Source of the DNA: Haloarcula regularis
Lineage (GTDB): Archaea; Halobacteriota; Halobacteria; Halobacteriales; Haloarculaceae
Direction: 5' to 3'
NCBI RefSeq assembly: GCF_029338315.1
Contig: NZ_CP119794.1
Coordinates: 1,116,001-1,180,000, forward strand
Length of the DNA: 64,000 bases
Shown here: positions 19,393 to 27,981 of the stretch, piece by piece
Numbering within the stretch: position 1 is the stretch's first letter
How the letters are laid out: each line of letters begins with the position of its first letter
Notes under the pieces: generated by a model
Databases searched by the model: none
The model's input: the letters and a program-made list of their open reading frames with translations, nothing else
What the model was told of the DNA's origin: nothing
Program-made: the position numbers and the translations under genes

Positions 19393-20343
19393 ATGGTGCG
19401 ACTAAAGCGGTATCTTCGGACAATTCGGGCGAATGCGACCGACCGCTACTGGTGGCGCGACGTCGCGATTCCCCACTTCCTCAGGACGACGTACTACCGC
19501 TGGACTCAGCGAGGAATCCGCGTCCTCAAGGAAGACTGGGACAACCTAGTATTGTTTGACGCCTGTCGCTACGACATGCTCGCAGAGACTGGCTGGCACG
19601 CCGACCGACTGGAGTCGCGCCGCTCCCGTGGATCGAACACCCCCGAGTTCCTCACGGAGAACTTCGTCGGCGCCGACCTGCTCAATACGGTGTATGTCAC
19701 CGGCAATCCACAGGTAGATGTCTACCTGAGCGACGAGTGCTATGAGGTGGTGAGTGTCTGGGAGTCTGCATGGGACGAAAAACTCGGGACGGTCCCGCCC
19801 GGTCCGGTGACCGAAGCGGCCATTGAGGCCCACGAACAGTATCCCGATAAGCGAATCGTCGTCCACTACATGCAACCCCACTATCCGTTTGTCGGCGAAA
19901 CCGGACGCGAGGCCATCGGGGAGCAGTCCGGGGTCGAGCTCTCGCGGCGACTCGCCGACGGCGAGGCGGACGCTGACCGCGACCACGCAACCGTGTGGGA
20001 ACGACTCCAGGCTGGAGAACTCAACAACGAGACGGTCTGGAACGCTTATATCGAGAACCTCGAACTCGTCCTCCCGCACGTTGAGGAACTCCTCGACGCC
20101 TTCGCGGGCCGGACCGTCGTCACATCAGATCACGGCAACATGGCCGGCGAGCGCGTCGGTCCGCTCCCCTTTCGTCTGTACGGCCACCCCTACGGCATCT
20201 ACACGCCTGAACTAGTCAAGGTTCCGTGGCTGGTCTTCGAGCGCGGAGAGCGCAAGCGGGTGGCCGCTGGCGACCGCTCGCGTGCTACCGAGTCAGTCGG
20301 AGACGCCGCCAGCCGACGGCTGGAAGCACTCGGATACAGGTGA
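19393..20343 (+). CDS. Short alkaline-phosphatase-superfamily protein (DACRYD type), second copy
   Basis: A 316-residue protein parallel to the one at 13701-14606: DNLVLFDACRYDMLAETG (first metal site), SRRSRGSNTPEFLTENFVG (nucleophile region), HYMQPHYPFVGETG, and VTSDHGNMAGERVGPLP (second metal site), ending RRLEALGYR. The Ser/Thr in RGSNTPEF takes the nucleophile place, with no Cys. Two copies in one island suggest two different modification sites or acceptors. The start is supported by the TATA-like box. Confidence 0.8.
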   Translation: MVRLKRYLRTIRANATDRYWWRDVAIPHFLRTTYYRWTQRGIRVLKEDWDNLVLFDACRYDMLAETGWHADRLESRRSRGSNTPEFLTENFVGADLLNTVYVTGNPQVDVYLSDECYEVVSVWESAWDEKLGTVPPGPVTEAAIEAHEQYPDKRIVVHYMQPHYPFVGETGREAIGEQSGVELSRRLADGEADADRDHATVWERLQAGELNNETVWNAYIENLELVLPHVEELLDAFAGRTVVTSDHGNMAGERVGPLPFRLYGHPYGIYTPELVKVPWLVFERGERKRVAAGDRSRATESVGDAASRRLEALGYR

Positions 20344-20370
20344 ATGTCTCGGTGACGTCGGAACGCCTCC

Positions 20371-21132
20371 TCAAACGATGAGGGCGTCAAGGTCGTCGAC
20401 GTTTCTGAGATCCGTCCGGAAAAATTCGGCGTTGCGTGCAATCCGGTCATCGCTCCAGTCCCACCAGGCGATGTCGAGCAACTGTTCGCGGGTATTGGCG
20501 TCGAACCGCCAGCCCTTATGTTCGGCAGGGACACCGGCGACGATTGCGTACGGAGGGACGTCGTCGGTAACGACCGATCGGGCGCCGACGATCGCGCCCG
20601 TATCGACCTCAACGTCCGAGAGGACGGTCACGTCAGCGCCGAGCCAGACGTCATGACCGGTTCGAATCGGTCCGTCTGAAACGTGCGGGAGCTCGTCATC
20701 GAGTCGGTCGCGATAGAACCGCATCTGGAGAGACGGTCTGTGCATCTCATGGTTGCGCGATTCGAGTGTCGCCCGTCGCGCGATTGCATTGTACTTCCCG
20801 AACCTGACGTCGCCCACCGCTTCAACCCCTCTGACGAGGTTTGTTCCTGCGCCGACGATGACCGTCCCCTCCAACCGGGACTCAGGACCGATCCGAGCAC
20901 GGTCGGCGACTTCAATCCTTCCACGCGCGTATGCGTCGCGTTCGATCTGCGCGCCGGGCCCGATTTCGACGTCACCCTCCAGTCGGGCACCGCGCGCGAT
21001 AGTGGCCGTCTCGGAGACCTCGAACCAAGTTGAGGCCGGCGAGGCGGTGAGGGCATGGCGAACTATGGCAGGGTAACCAGTCTTCGAGAGGAGGCGGGAA
21101 ATCGCCGACTTGAGGCGCTGTGTAGGTGGCAT
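20371..21132 (-). CDS. Hexapeptide-repeat sugar acyltransferase
   Basis: A 253-residue left-handed beta-helix protein. Hexapeptide turns run from about residue 45 (TIARGARLEGDVEIGPGAQI) through the end, closing with the catalytic-type segment HDVWLGADVTVLSDVEV and the usual GARSVVTDDVPPYAIVAGVPA. The C-terminal tail WWDWSDDRIARNAEFF matches WbbJ/maa-type O- or N-acetyltransferases. The start at MPPTQRLK follows the capsule-like gene by 11 bases. Likely substrate: an amino or hydroxyl group of a glycan sugar. Confidence 0.85.
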   Translation of the reverse strand: MPPTQRLKSAISRLLSKTGYPAIVRHALTASPASTWFEVSETATIARGARLEGDVEIGPGAQIERDAYARGRIEVADRARIGPESRLEGTVIVGAGTNLVRGVEAVGDVRFGKYNAIARRATLESRNHEMHRPSLQMRFYRDRLDDELPHVSDGPIRTGHDVWLGADVTVLSDVEVDTGAIVGARSVVTDDVPPYAIVAGVPAEHKGWRFDANTREQLLDIAWWDWSDDRIARNAEFFRTDLRNVDDLDALIV

Positions 21133-21143
21133 CTCGACCTCAG

Positions 21144-22829
21144 TCAGTTGTCTCCCCGAAGGGGCTGGACGACCGGTTCGCCTGCGAGCACGCGGTCGAT
21201 TACGAAATCGATGTGTTTGTTCCCGGGTGTTAAATCGTCGTGGTCGACGGGGAGCGCGTGGACGCTCCCAAAATCGTCTTTCGAACTCGTCTCGTAGACC
21301 GGATACGGAATGTGTTTGCGGACCCACAGCAGGTGGGCGTACCGACGGGCCCGCGTCTGCATCTCGGCGGTCATTTCGATGTCCTCGATGTTCCGGAGCG
21401 TCTCGAGATACGCTTCCCGGCCTTCGGGGTCTATGGTGAAACCGTGACCTCTGTAGTGGACGTCGGCTGCGACAATTGCTGGGATCCCCTCAATCGCCAT
21501 CTCCAAGGCGAGGTTCGTGCTGTAGACGACTCCAATATCGATATCGGCTATCATCTCGTAGGGGCTGACATCAGTGTCGGGTGGTAATAGATCGATACGA
21601 TTAACGAGTTCGGGGTGTTCTCGCTGCAGCCAGTGGTCGAGCCGGCGGTTGGAATCACGCATCGCTTCGGCAGGATGGGGTTTGAGTATCACAGAGACGC
21701 TCTCGTGCCCGGTCAGTGTCGATAGCGTTTGGACAACCCACTCGTAGGGGTTGGCAAACGTGATCGCCTTCGAACCCAGCGAGGCGTCCCACATGAGATT
21801 CGAAAACACCCCAACCATCAGCGCTTCGTCGTCCGCATCGACGGACTCGTCGGCACCGCCAGCGTAGTGGTATCGGACCGTCGACCCGTCGCGTCGCCCC
21901 TCGATTAGCTCGTCGAGTTCTTCGTTCTGTTCATCTTTCAGTGGGCGTTCTAGTACCTCGTCGAGATATGCCTGATCAGTGTAGGTCGGTAGTGGCGTCG
22001 CGTCGTCGAAGTAGCCGACGATGAGCGTCCGGTCTCGCTTGCCACCCATGATCGTGATCGTCTGGACGCCTCGTTCTCTAGCTGCCGCGAGCGGGACGCC
22101 ACCATAGAGGTACGCTGGATGGTTCCCCAGCACGTGGGTAACGTCATGTTGATTGAGGAGGTGATCGGTCGCATCGACGAGATGGGCACCGCTCCGAAGA
22201 AAACCTTCGTACATCATCCGCGTCTCTGCATCTTCGAGGTTGATCTCGTTTCGCTTGAGTCTATTCCGCGTTGATCCGATTGCGAAATTTGAGAGGTCGA
22301 CACCACCGTACTCAACGTCGAACGGGTCTTCGGGGTCGTCAACGGAGAACTGCTCGCCTGTATTGACAGGAACGTCGCTCAGATAGATCGGATCGAGTCC
22401 GAACGCATCGAACAGTTTCCGACCAGTGTGAGTACATACAGCACACCTGGCGTCGTCGTGCTCGTCATGACGCCTTTTCATACACATCTCGAGGCTCGCA
22501 TCACAGAGGAGAACAAGTGGTTCGTACCCGCGCACGCGAAAAGCGTGAGCTAGCGCACAGACCATGTAGTTCCTGACGGGGGACCGGCCTTGAACAAGCG
22601 GATAGAGGATCATCCCCTCCGAGGCCCCCGCGTACTCGAACTCTCGGATCGATGCGTCGACGAGCTCGTGTTCGTCTGTGATTCGATTCACGACCTGGTT
22701 GAGCAGTCGCTCGCGCTGGCCCATGGTCGACGCGACCGACAAAGCTGACTCGACTGCCCGCCACTTGAGGTCGTGTTTCGTCGGCATCAATAGAAACCGG
22801 TAGAGCGAACCGACAGAAAACCCTTTCAC
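21144..22829 (-). CDS. Capsule-biosynthesis-like (KpsS/GT-B) protein with four-Cys motif
   Basis: A 561-residue cytosolic protein. It has MILYPLVQGRSPVRNYMVC, ALAHAFRVRGYEPLVLLCD, a Cys cluster at about residues 107 to 129 (CDASLEMC ... CAVC), and a C-terminal GT-B-like half with VILKPHPAEA (near 380) and DIGVVYSTNLALEMAIEGIP. The C-terminal half resembles capsular polysaccharide synthesis proteins and CDP-glycerol-type transferases. A paralogue is at 29054-30658. The start is uncertain: GTG at 22829 or ATG at 22787, since a TATA box (22847-22853) lies slightly too close to the GTG. The transferase role is inferred. Confidence 0.75.
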   Translation of the reverse strand: MKGFSVGSLYRFLLMPTKHDLKWRAVESALSVASTMGQRERLLNQVVNRITDEHELVDASIREFEYAGASEGMILYPLVQGRSPVRNYMVCALAHAFRVRGYEPLVLLCDASLEMCMKRRHDEHDDARCAVCTHTGRKLFDAFGLDPIYLSDVPVNTGEQFSVDDPEDPFDVEYGGVDLSNFAIGSTRNRLKRNEINLEDAETRMMYEGFLRSGAHLVDATDHLLNQHDVTHVLGNHPAYLYGGVPLAAARERGVQTITIMGGKRDRTLIVGYFDDATPLPTYTDQAYLDEVLERPLKDEQNEELDELIEGRRDGSTVRYHYAGGADESVDADDEALMVGVFSNLMWDASLGSKAITFANPYEWVVQTLSTLTGHESVSVILKPHPAEAMRDSNRRLDHWLQREHPELVNRIDLLPPDTDVSPYEMIADIDIGVVYSTNLALEMAIEGIPAIVAADVHYRGHGFTIDPEGREAYLETLRNIEDIEMTAEMQTRARRYAHLLWVRKHIPYPVYETSSKDDFGSVHALPVDHDDLTPGNKHIDFVIDRVLAGEPVVQPLRGDN

Positions 22830-22846
22830 ATTTTCCGTCTCGTCAA

Positions 22847-22853
22847 TTTAAAA
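22847..22853 (-). promoter_or_regulatory. TATA box upstream of the 21144-22829 gene
   Basis: TTTTAAA on the minus strand lies about 21 bases before the GTG and 63 before the ATG at 22787. The spacing to the GTG is slightly short, which leaves the true start open. Confidence 0.45.
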
Positions 22854-22904
22854 GTGGGTGGTGTGTAGCAGACCGCCCTTTAGTATCTTAGACTCTTTGC
22901 CCGT

Positions 22905-23741
22905 TTACTTTGGCCTGTCGAGATTAAGTTTCTCAAATGCGTCTATCACGTCGGGTTCGCGCTCCCCGAGGTTCCCATCGAGGTACTCGTCGACGATGTC
23001 GTTGTCGTAGAGGTCGTAGAGGACCCGCAGGTGGTGCGGGTCGAAGTCGTCCGAGAGAAAGAGTTTTCCAGTACGCGTCTGCTTTTCGACAGGGAGCGAA
23101 CCGGCCTCGGAGAGCTGTTCGAGCAGCATCACGGTTTCCTCGGCGAACTGGACGACGACGTCGGCAGCAGTTTCGTGGACGCCGTTACCCCGCTCCAGTT
23201 CCGGGACAGTGTGGTGGACGATGCCGCCAGCGTCGGGTTCGGGCACAATCTGGTGGAGCGTCCCCCCGGCGAACTGCGGTTCGAGGAAGTAAAACGGCCA
23301 GAACAGCGTCGCAGACCCCTTGTACCGCGGGGAGAGTCCCAGATGAAAGTTGAGCCGCCACTCCGGAAGCACCGGTAACACGGGGTCAAGGATTAGGCCG
23401 GAACCGAAGATGAAACAGGCGTCGGCGTCGGCCTCGCAGACGAACTCCGCAACCCGCTCGGAGTTGAGTTCGTCTCTGTCGACGAACAGCGTCGGAGCGA
23501 CGTCCTCGTAGCGCTCGACCGACCGGTCGCCGTAGGTCGCCCGTTCGACTTCATCGCGTCGCTCGAAGTGGTGCTTGAAGAGCTCCCGGTCGTGTTCAGG
23601 CCACCCCACCGGCGGATCGGGCAGCGTGCTCTCGCGCTGCATCGAGACGATCCCCGCGATCTCCAAGTCGTCCGATGCAATCATCTGTTCGTGGACGTAG
23701 ACGTGTCGGGCGTGACTTCCGGAAAACAGGAGTAGTTTCAT
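22905..23741 (-). CDS. Formyltransferase-family protein
   Basis: A 278-residue protein of the Fmt/ArnA/PurN-type fold. It starts MKLLLFSGSHARHVYVHEQ. The catalytic Asn-x-His is in RLNFHLGLSPRYKGSATLFWP and the catalytic Asp probably in PEPDAGGIVHH. Known relatives place a formyl group from 10-formyltetrahydrofolate on amino sugars. Its start overlaps the stop of the M28-like peptidase gene by four bases (ATGA), so the two are co-translated. A second, distinct formyltransferase is at 33310. The most likely substrate is an amino group of the nonulosonic acid or its precursor. Confidence 0.8.
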   Translation of the reverse strand: MKLLLFSGSHARHVYVHEQMIASDDLEIAGIVSMQRESTLPDPPVGWPEHDRELFKHHFERRDEVERATYGDRSVERYEDVAPTLFVDRDELNSERVAEFVCEADADACFIFGSGLILDPVLPVLPEWRLNFHLGLSPRYKGSATLFWPFYFLEPQFAGGTLHQIVPEPDAGGIVHHTVPELERGNGVHETAADVVVQFAEETVMLLEQLSEAGSLPVEKQTRTGKLFLSDDFDPHHLRVLYDLYDNDIVDEYLDGNLGEREPDVIDAFEKLNLDRPK

Positions 23742-25089
23742 GCTGACTCCTCCAGCAGCCCCGCGTCGACCAGCTCACAGGCAGCCCGGTGGAGGGTACG
23801 TGGGTTCATGCCGGAGCGATTAGCCAGTTGGAACAAAGTCGTTTCGCCATCGCACCCGAACATCAGCCAATTGATCGCGTCGAAGACGTCACCGGATGCT
23901 GCCTCGCCGTCGTCCAGTCGGTACTCGAACGACTCGTGGTCTTCCCCCTTCAGGTGGCCCGGCTGTTTCTTCTGCCCACCAGTTGTCGGATGTAGGTCGT
24001 GTCTGTCGAGTTTGAACTCACAATGCGGGTCGACTCGCTCATAGACGCGGTCGGTCTCGAGGAGATTGATCGCTCGGGCGTACCGGTCGAAGGTCTTTAG
24101 GAGTGCCTCGCTAGAGACGAACGAGAGGTCGTCTTTCGATGTGTGGTAGGCGTCGTATTCATAATATTTGTCCTTCGCGATGGTCCCGGTCGGAATGCGA
24201 AAGCCCGGCGTGCCGTACTGTCGCTCGTCGCTGCCGGTCGGAGCGAACTCGTGTTCGTCGTACTCGTCGCCCGCGAGCGCCCAGCGAGCAGCCATGTCGA
24301 CCGGATGATCTCCCTCGAACGACTCCTTATAATCGAACGTCCCCGTCCCGCCACGGTCGTGACGACGTACCCACCGTCGACGGTTTTCATCGCGTTTTCG
24401 TGTTCGTGTAGATAGCTTATCGCGCCGATCGTCTCCGGGACGACAATCAGCCGGTAGGAGTGGTGCGTCGATCCCTGTCGGAGTAACTCGAACAGCAGCG
24501 TCGCCAGGATGAGTCCCGAGAGGTTGTCGTTGGCGAGCGATGGGTGACAGCAGTACGTCGAGATTATGTACTCTCTTTCGCTTTCTCCCTCGATCTTGGC
24601 GTCGGCATAGGTGAGTTCCCCCTCGGGGTCGAGGTCGCTGTCGATGTACACCTCGTAGGTCTCGTCTTCGTCCATCGCCTCTAGCGTATCGTGGCGTATA
24701 CAGAACCCCCAATCGCGCTCGTAGTAGGTCGTTCGGTACGGGATAGCGTCGGGCATCCCCGGGAGCGTGTGGAGGTGTTCGCTGAGCTCGTCGAACGACA
24801 GCTCGACATCGACCGGTACACTGTAGTTGACGACGTGGAGGTTGCTGTCCGCGAAGTCAACAACACGCTTGCCGCTGCTATCAGTGACGTATGCGTCACG
24901 GATATTCCACTCCGGGGGTACTTCCCAGTCGTAGACCGGCGTTCCCGACGGGACTGTCCTAACGTTCAGCGGCGTCACGTCCGAGAGTCTGTCCAGCGTC
25001 TGTCGGACGCCGTTCCCGGTCAGACTCCGCGTCAGCGGGAAAAGGTCCGCGAATAACTCCTCTACACGGTCGAAACTTGCTCCGGTCAT
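23738..25089 (-). CDS. M28-like aminopeptidase/DUF4910 protein, frameshifted at about 24354
   Basis: About 450 residues after repair. The N-terminal half has FPLTRSLTGNGVRQTLDRL and the Zn-site segment TYCCHPSLANDNLSG, with IVVPETIGAISYLHEH. The break follows GGYVVTT and the frame resumes as GGTGTFDYKESFEGDH, then SDERQYGTPGFRIPTGT and HTSKDDLSFVSSEAL. The last part (about 90 residues) is a winged-helix domain (TTLFQLANRSGMNPRTLHRA). One lost base explains the break. Such proteins are found in polysaccharide clusters of many bacteria and may hydrolyse an amide on a sugar instead of a peptide; that is inference. Confidence 0.8.
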
Positions 25090-25299
25090 CTATTCGTGAC
25101 AGATAGTGACGGAGTAAAACGGCACCGTTCTACTTGCTGGTCGCCGGGACTGGCGCGCGAGTTACGTTACGATCGTTCTGACGACACCGGTTTCGGCGTC
25201 CGGCGGTCTGTGAGGGCGACTCGTGGTGCAACCAGAGATCCCTGTACCAAAAAAACGACAACTATACTTTCGTGGCCGGGAGACCTCCACGGTATACGG

Positions 25300-26757
25300 A
25301 TGGCCTCTCCGAAAGTCAGCGTCGTCGTCACCGCACACAACTACGCCAAGTACCTTGAGGCCTGTCTTAACAGTGCGGTGAACCAGACCTACGACGACTA
25401 CGAGGTAGTGGTCGTCGACGACGGTTCTACCGACGAAACCCCCGAAATTCTCCGCGAGTACACCTACGAGTACCCGGACCTGTTTACGACCGTTCGACTG
25501 TCAGGCGAAGGTCTCCCCACAGCGGCCAACGCCGGAATCGACACCGCCGAGGGAGAATACGTCGTCAGACTCGACGCCGACGACTACTTCGACGAAAACA
25601 TCCTGACGGTCCTCTCGAACTACCTCGACGCCAACCCTGACATCGACCTCGTCTACCCCGACTACTACACGTTCGACGACGGAGAGGATATCATCAACCA
25701 CGTCCGCCTACCTGAGGTGGGCGAGGAGATCAAACTGCTGAATCGGAGCCCGCTCGCGGCCGGCGCGATGTACCGCAAGTCTGCATGGGAACAACTCGGT
25801 GGATACAACGAGTCCTTGGACTACCAGGAGGACTACGACTTCTGGATCCGGTTCATCTCGGAGTTCGACGTCAGGAACGTCAACCTCCCACTGATGTACT
25901 ACCGCCAGCACGGCGAGAGCATGTCTACGAACCTGAGCGGCCGTCTCGACGCCCGGCGCTCAGTCAAACGGGAGTTCGTCGAGACCAAACTGGAGGGCGA
26001 CCTCGTCGACCGCGAAGTGCTCGCGGTGATCCCCGCCCGGACGGAACGCCGGATCGACGCCCCCGATGGGGTAGGCGACCCGCTCGGCGGGAAACCGCTC
26101 GCCCTGTACGAACTCTGCGGGCGACCGCTCATCGAGTACACGATCGAGGCGGCACTCGAAGCCGACCGCGTCGACAAGGTCACCGTCTCGACGGAGAGTG
26201 AAGCGATCGCCGAGGTAGCTCGCCATGCGGGCGCCGAAGTCCCCGCGTTGCGTCCGGAGCGACTGGCAGCCACGCACGTCGAACTCGCCGAAGTGGTTGC
26301 CAACCACCTGGACGTGGTCGCCGCCAGTGGCGCCTACGAACCGGACGTCGTCGCCATCCTCCCGTACGTCTCACCGCTGCGGACGGCCGCCCACGTCGAC
26401 GAGGCTCTCGACACGAAGCAGATCTTCTCGGTCGACTCGGTCATCGGCGTCGAGCAGAACAAGAAGTTCCTCTGGCAACCGGGGAAGTTCGGGCTCGAAC
26501 CGCTCTTCGAGGAGCGGCTCCTCCGCGAGGAGAAGGAGGGACTCTACCAGGAGAACGGTGGCCTCTACGTGACCGAACCGTCCGTGGTCCGGAACCGCTC
26601 GCAGATCATCGGTGAACACGTCGGACACGTGTTGATGCAGCGCCACGCGTCGGTCCACGTCGACTCCTGGCTCGACCTTTCGCTGTGCGAGCGCGTTCTG
26701 GAGACGGCGAATGAGACGGAAACGCCGGTGAGCGAACTGGAGAACGACGATGACTGA
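25300..26757 (+). CDS. GT2 glycosyltransferase fused to a NeuA-like cytidylyltransferase domain
   Basis: 485 residues. Residues 1 to about 230 are a GT2 domain (PKVSVVVTAHNYAKYLEACL, VVVVDDGSTDETPE, VVRLDADDYFDE, DYQEDYDFWIRF). Residues about 240 to 475 follow the CMP-sugar synthetase plan (REVLAVIPAR, PLIEYTIEAALEADRV, TVSTESEAIAEVA, VAILPYVSPLRTA). The nucleotide-binding signature RGGSKG-PxKN is replaced by RTERRIDAPDGVGDPLGGKP, so this domain may be inactive or have changed substrate. The ATG at 25300 gives a clean GT2 start. It overlaps the true neuA by eight bases. A TATA-like ACTATACTTT precedes it. Confidence 0.8.
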   Translation: MASPKVSVVVTAHNYAKYLEACLNSAVNQTYDDYEVVVVDDGSTDETPEILREYTYEYPDLFTTVRLSGEGLPTAANAGIDTAEGEYVVRLDADDYFDENILTVLSNYLDANPDIDLVYPDYYTFDDGEDIINHVRLPEVGEEIKLLNRSPLAAGAMYRKSAWEQLGGYNESLDYQEDYDFWIRFISEFDVRNVNLPLMYYRQHGESMSTNLSGRLDARRSVKREFVETKLEGDLVDREVLAVIPARTERRIDAPDGVGDPLGGKPLALYELCGRPLIEYTIEAALEADRVDKVTVSTESEAIAEVARHAGAEVPALRPERLAATHVELAEVVANHLDVVAASGAYEPDVVAILPYVSPLRTAAHVDEALDTKQIFSVDSVIGVEQNKKFLWQPGKFGLEPLFEERLLREEKEGLYQENGGLYVTEPSVVRNRSQIIGEHVGHVLMQRHASVHVDSWLDLSLCERVLETANETETPVSELENDDD

Positions 26758-27508
26758 CGTCCTTGCGGTCGTGGCGGCCCGCGGCGGCTCGAAGGGTGTC
26801 CCCGGAAAGAACCTCCGTCTGATCGACGGCAAGCCGTTGGTCGCCTATCAGGTGGAGGCGGCAGTGGGCGCCGAACACGTCGACGAAGTGATCGTCTCGA
26901 CGGACGACGAGACCATCGCAGACGCGGCCAGAGAGGTCGGTGCCGACGTGCCGTTCACGCGGCCAGCGGACCTCGCTGGGGACGACGTTCCGGTAATCGC
27001 CGCGTTCGCACACGCCGCGGAGTACTGGCGTGAGGAACACGGTACGCCGACCTACACGCTGGGCCTCCAGCCCACCTCGCCGTTCAATCCGAGCACGGAC
27101 ATCGACACTGCTGTCGAGAAGATACGAGAGACAGGCAGTGACTCGGTCGTGAGCGTCGAACGGGTTACCGAGACCCATCCATACCGCGCCTATCGACTGG
27201 AGGGTGACCGCGTGAAACCGTTGGAGGGCGTGACGGTGACCGCGGCCGAGCAGCGTCAGGATCGGCCCGATGTCTACGGCTTCACTGGAGCGATCTACCT
27301 GCGACAGACTGAGTTGCTCTTCGAGTGGGATGGGGACGACTTCGCGCTAGGCGAGGACGTGCGCGCCGTCGTCCAGTCCGGTCGGTCCACAGTCGAGATA
27401 GACACCGACTTCCAGCTCGAGCTCGCGCGAGCGCTGGCAGCCTACGACGGGCCCGAGGCGGAGTTTCCGCCAGGTGTCGAACCGCCGTCGACGGACGGGG
27501 CACACTAA
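26750..27508 (+). CDS. neuA: CMP-nonulosonic acid synthetase (NeuA-like)
   Basis: A 252-residue enzyme with an intact signature: VLAVVAARGGSKGVPGKNLR (CTP loop), PLVAYQVEAAVGAEHVDEVI, VSTDDETIADAAREVGADVP, LGLQPTSPFNPSTDID and DRPDVYGFTGAIYL. It activates a nonulosonic acid with CTP, releasing diphosphate, to give the CMP-sugar donor. Length is normal. It overlaps the GT2-NeuA fusion gene by eight bases, so the two are one transcript. The sugar could be neuraminic, legionaminic or a related acid. Confidence 0.87.
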   Translation: MTDVLAVVAARGGSKGVPGKNLRLIDGKPLVAYQVEAAVGAEHVDEVIVSTDDETIADAAREVGADVPFTRPADLAGDDVPVIAAFAHAAEYWREEHGTPTYTLGLQPTSPFNPSTDIDTAVEKIRETGSDSVVSVERVTETHPYRAYRLEGDRVKPLEGVTVTAAEQRQDRPDVYGFTGAIYLRQTELLFEWDGDDFALGEDVRAVVQSGRSTVEIDTDFQLELARALAAYDGPEAEFPPGVEPPSTDGAH

Positions 27509-27981
27509 GCGCCGGTCACTCGACGACGGTCAACCGTCCGGGCACGGTGCCAGGACTCGCGACTCCCGGACAAGCGAACTCACTCGTCGATCGTCGCCTG
27601 TATCTTTCGTTCCAGTTCCTCCGGCTCGATGGTGATTGGGATGTTCAGGTCGTTCGTCGTCCAGAGTTGATGAATCTCTTCAATATGGTTCCGGATATCG
27701 ACGATACAGAGTGACCGAGAGCGACGGTTAACGACCGCTACGAGTTGTAGGCCGTGTAAAACTCGAGTAACATTGTGTCTTCCGCCTACAGGATGTTGAA
27801 CAGCTCCACGACACGGACTCCTGCGAGGCTTCGAAAATGTAGCAATCTTTCGCAATCCACCAAACAGGGATGGGATGAGAGCGTATTCTGATGAACTCGA
27901 CCTCGGAGAGCAGTAACTGAGTCCGACACTGGTTCGCCGCTGTTCGCGAGTTTTAAGCCCCGCCCCACACTCCGTCAAGAC
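27509..27981. other. 473-base gap with a possible gene remnant on the minus strand
   Basis: No full gene is visible. On the minus strand, ending at 27580, about 50 residues look protein-like (CIVDIRNHIEEIHQLWTTND followed by IPITIEPEELERKIQATIDE) and might be the C-terminal piece of a lost gene; I do not recognise the family. The right-hand part holds the promoter of neuB. GC is lower than in the flanking genes. Confidence 0.35.
27951..27957 (+). promoter_or_regulatory. TATA box for the first neuB gene
   Basis: TTTTAAG is centred about 28 bases before the ATG at 27982, as expected for a leaderless transcript. It indicates that neuB starts its own transcript, separate from neuA. Confidence 0.6.
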
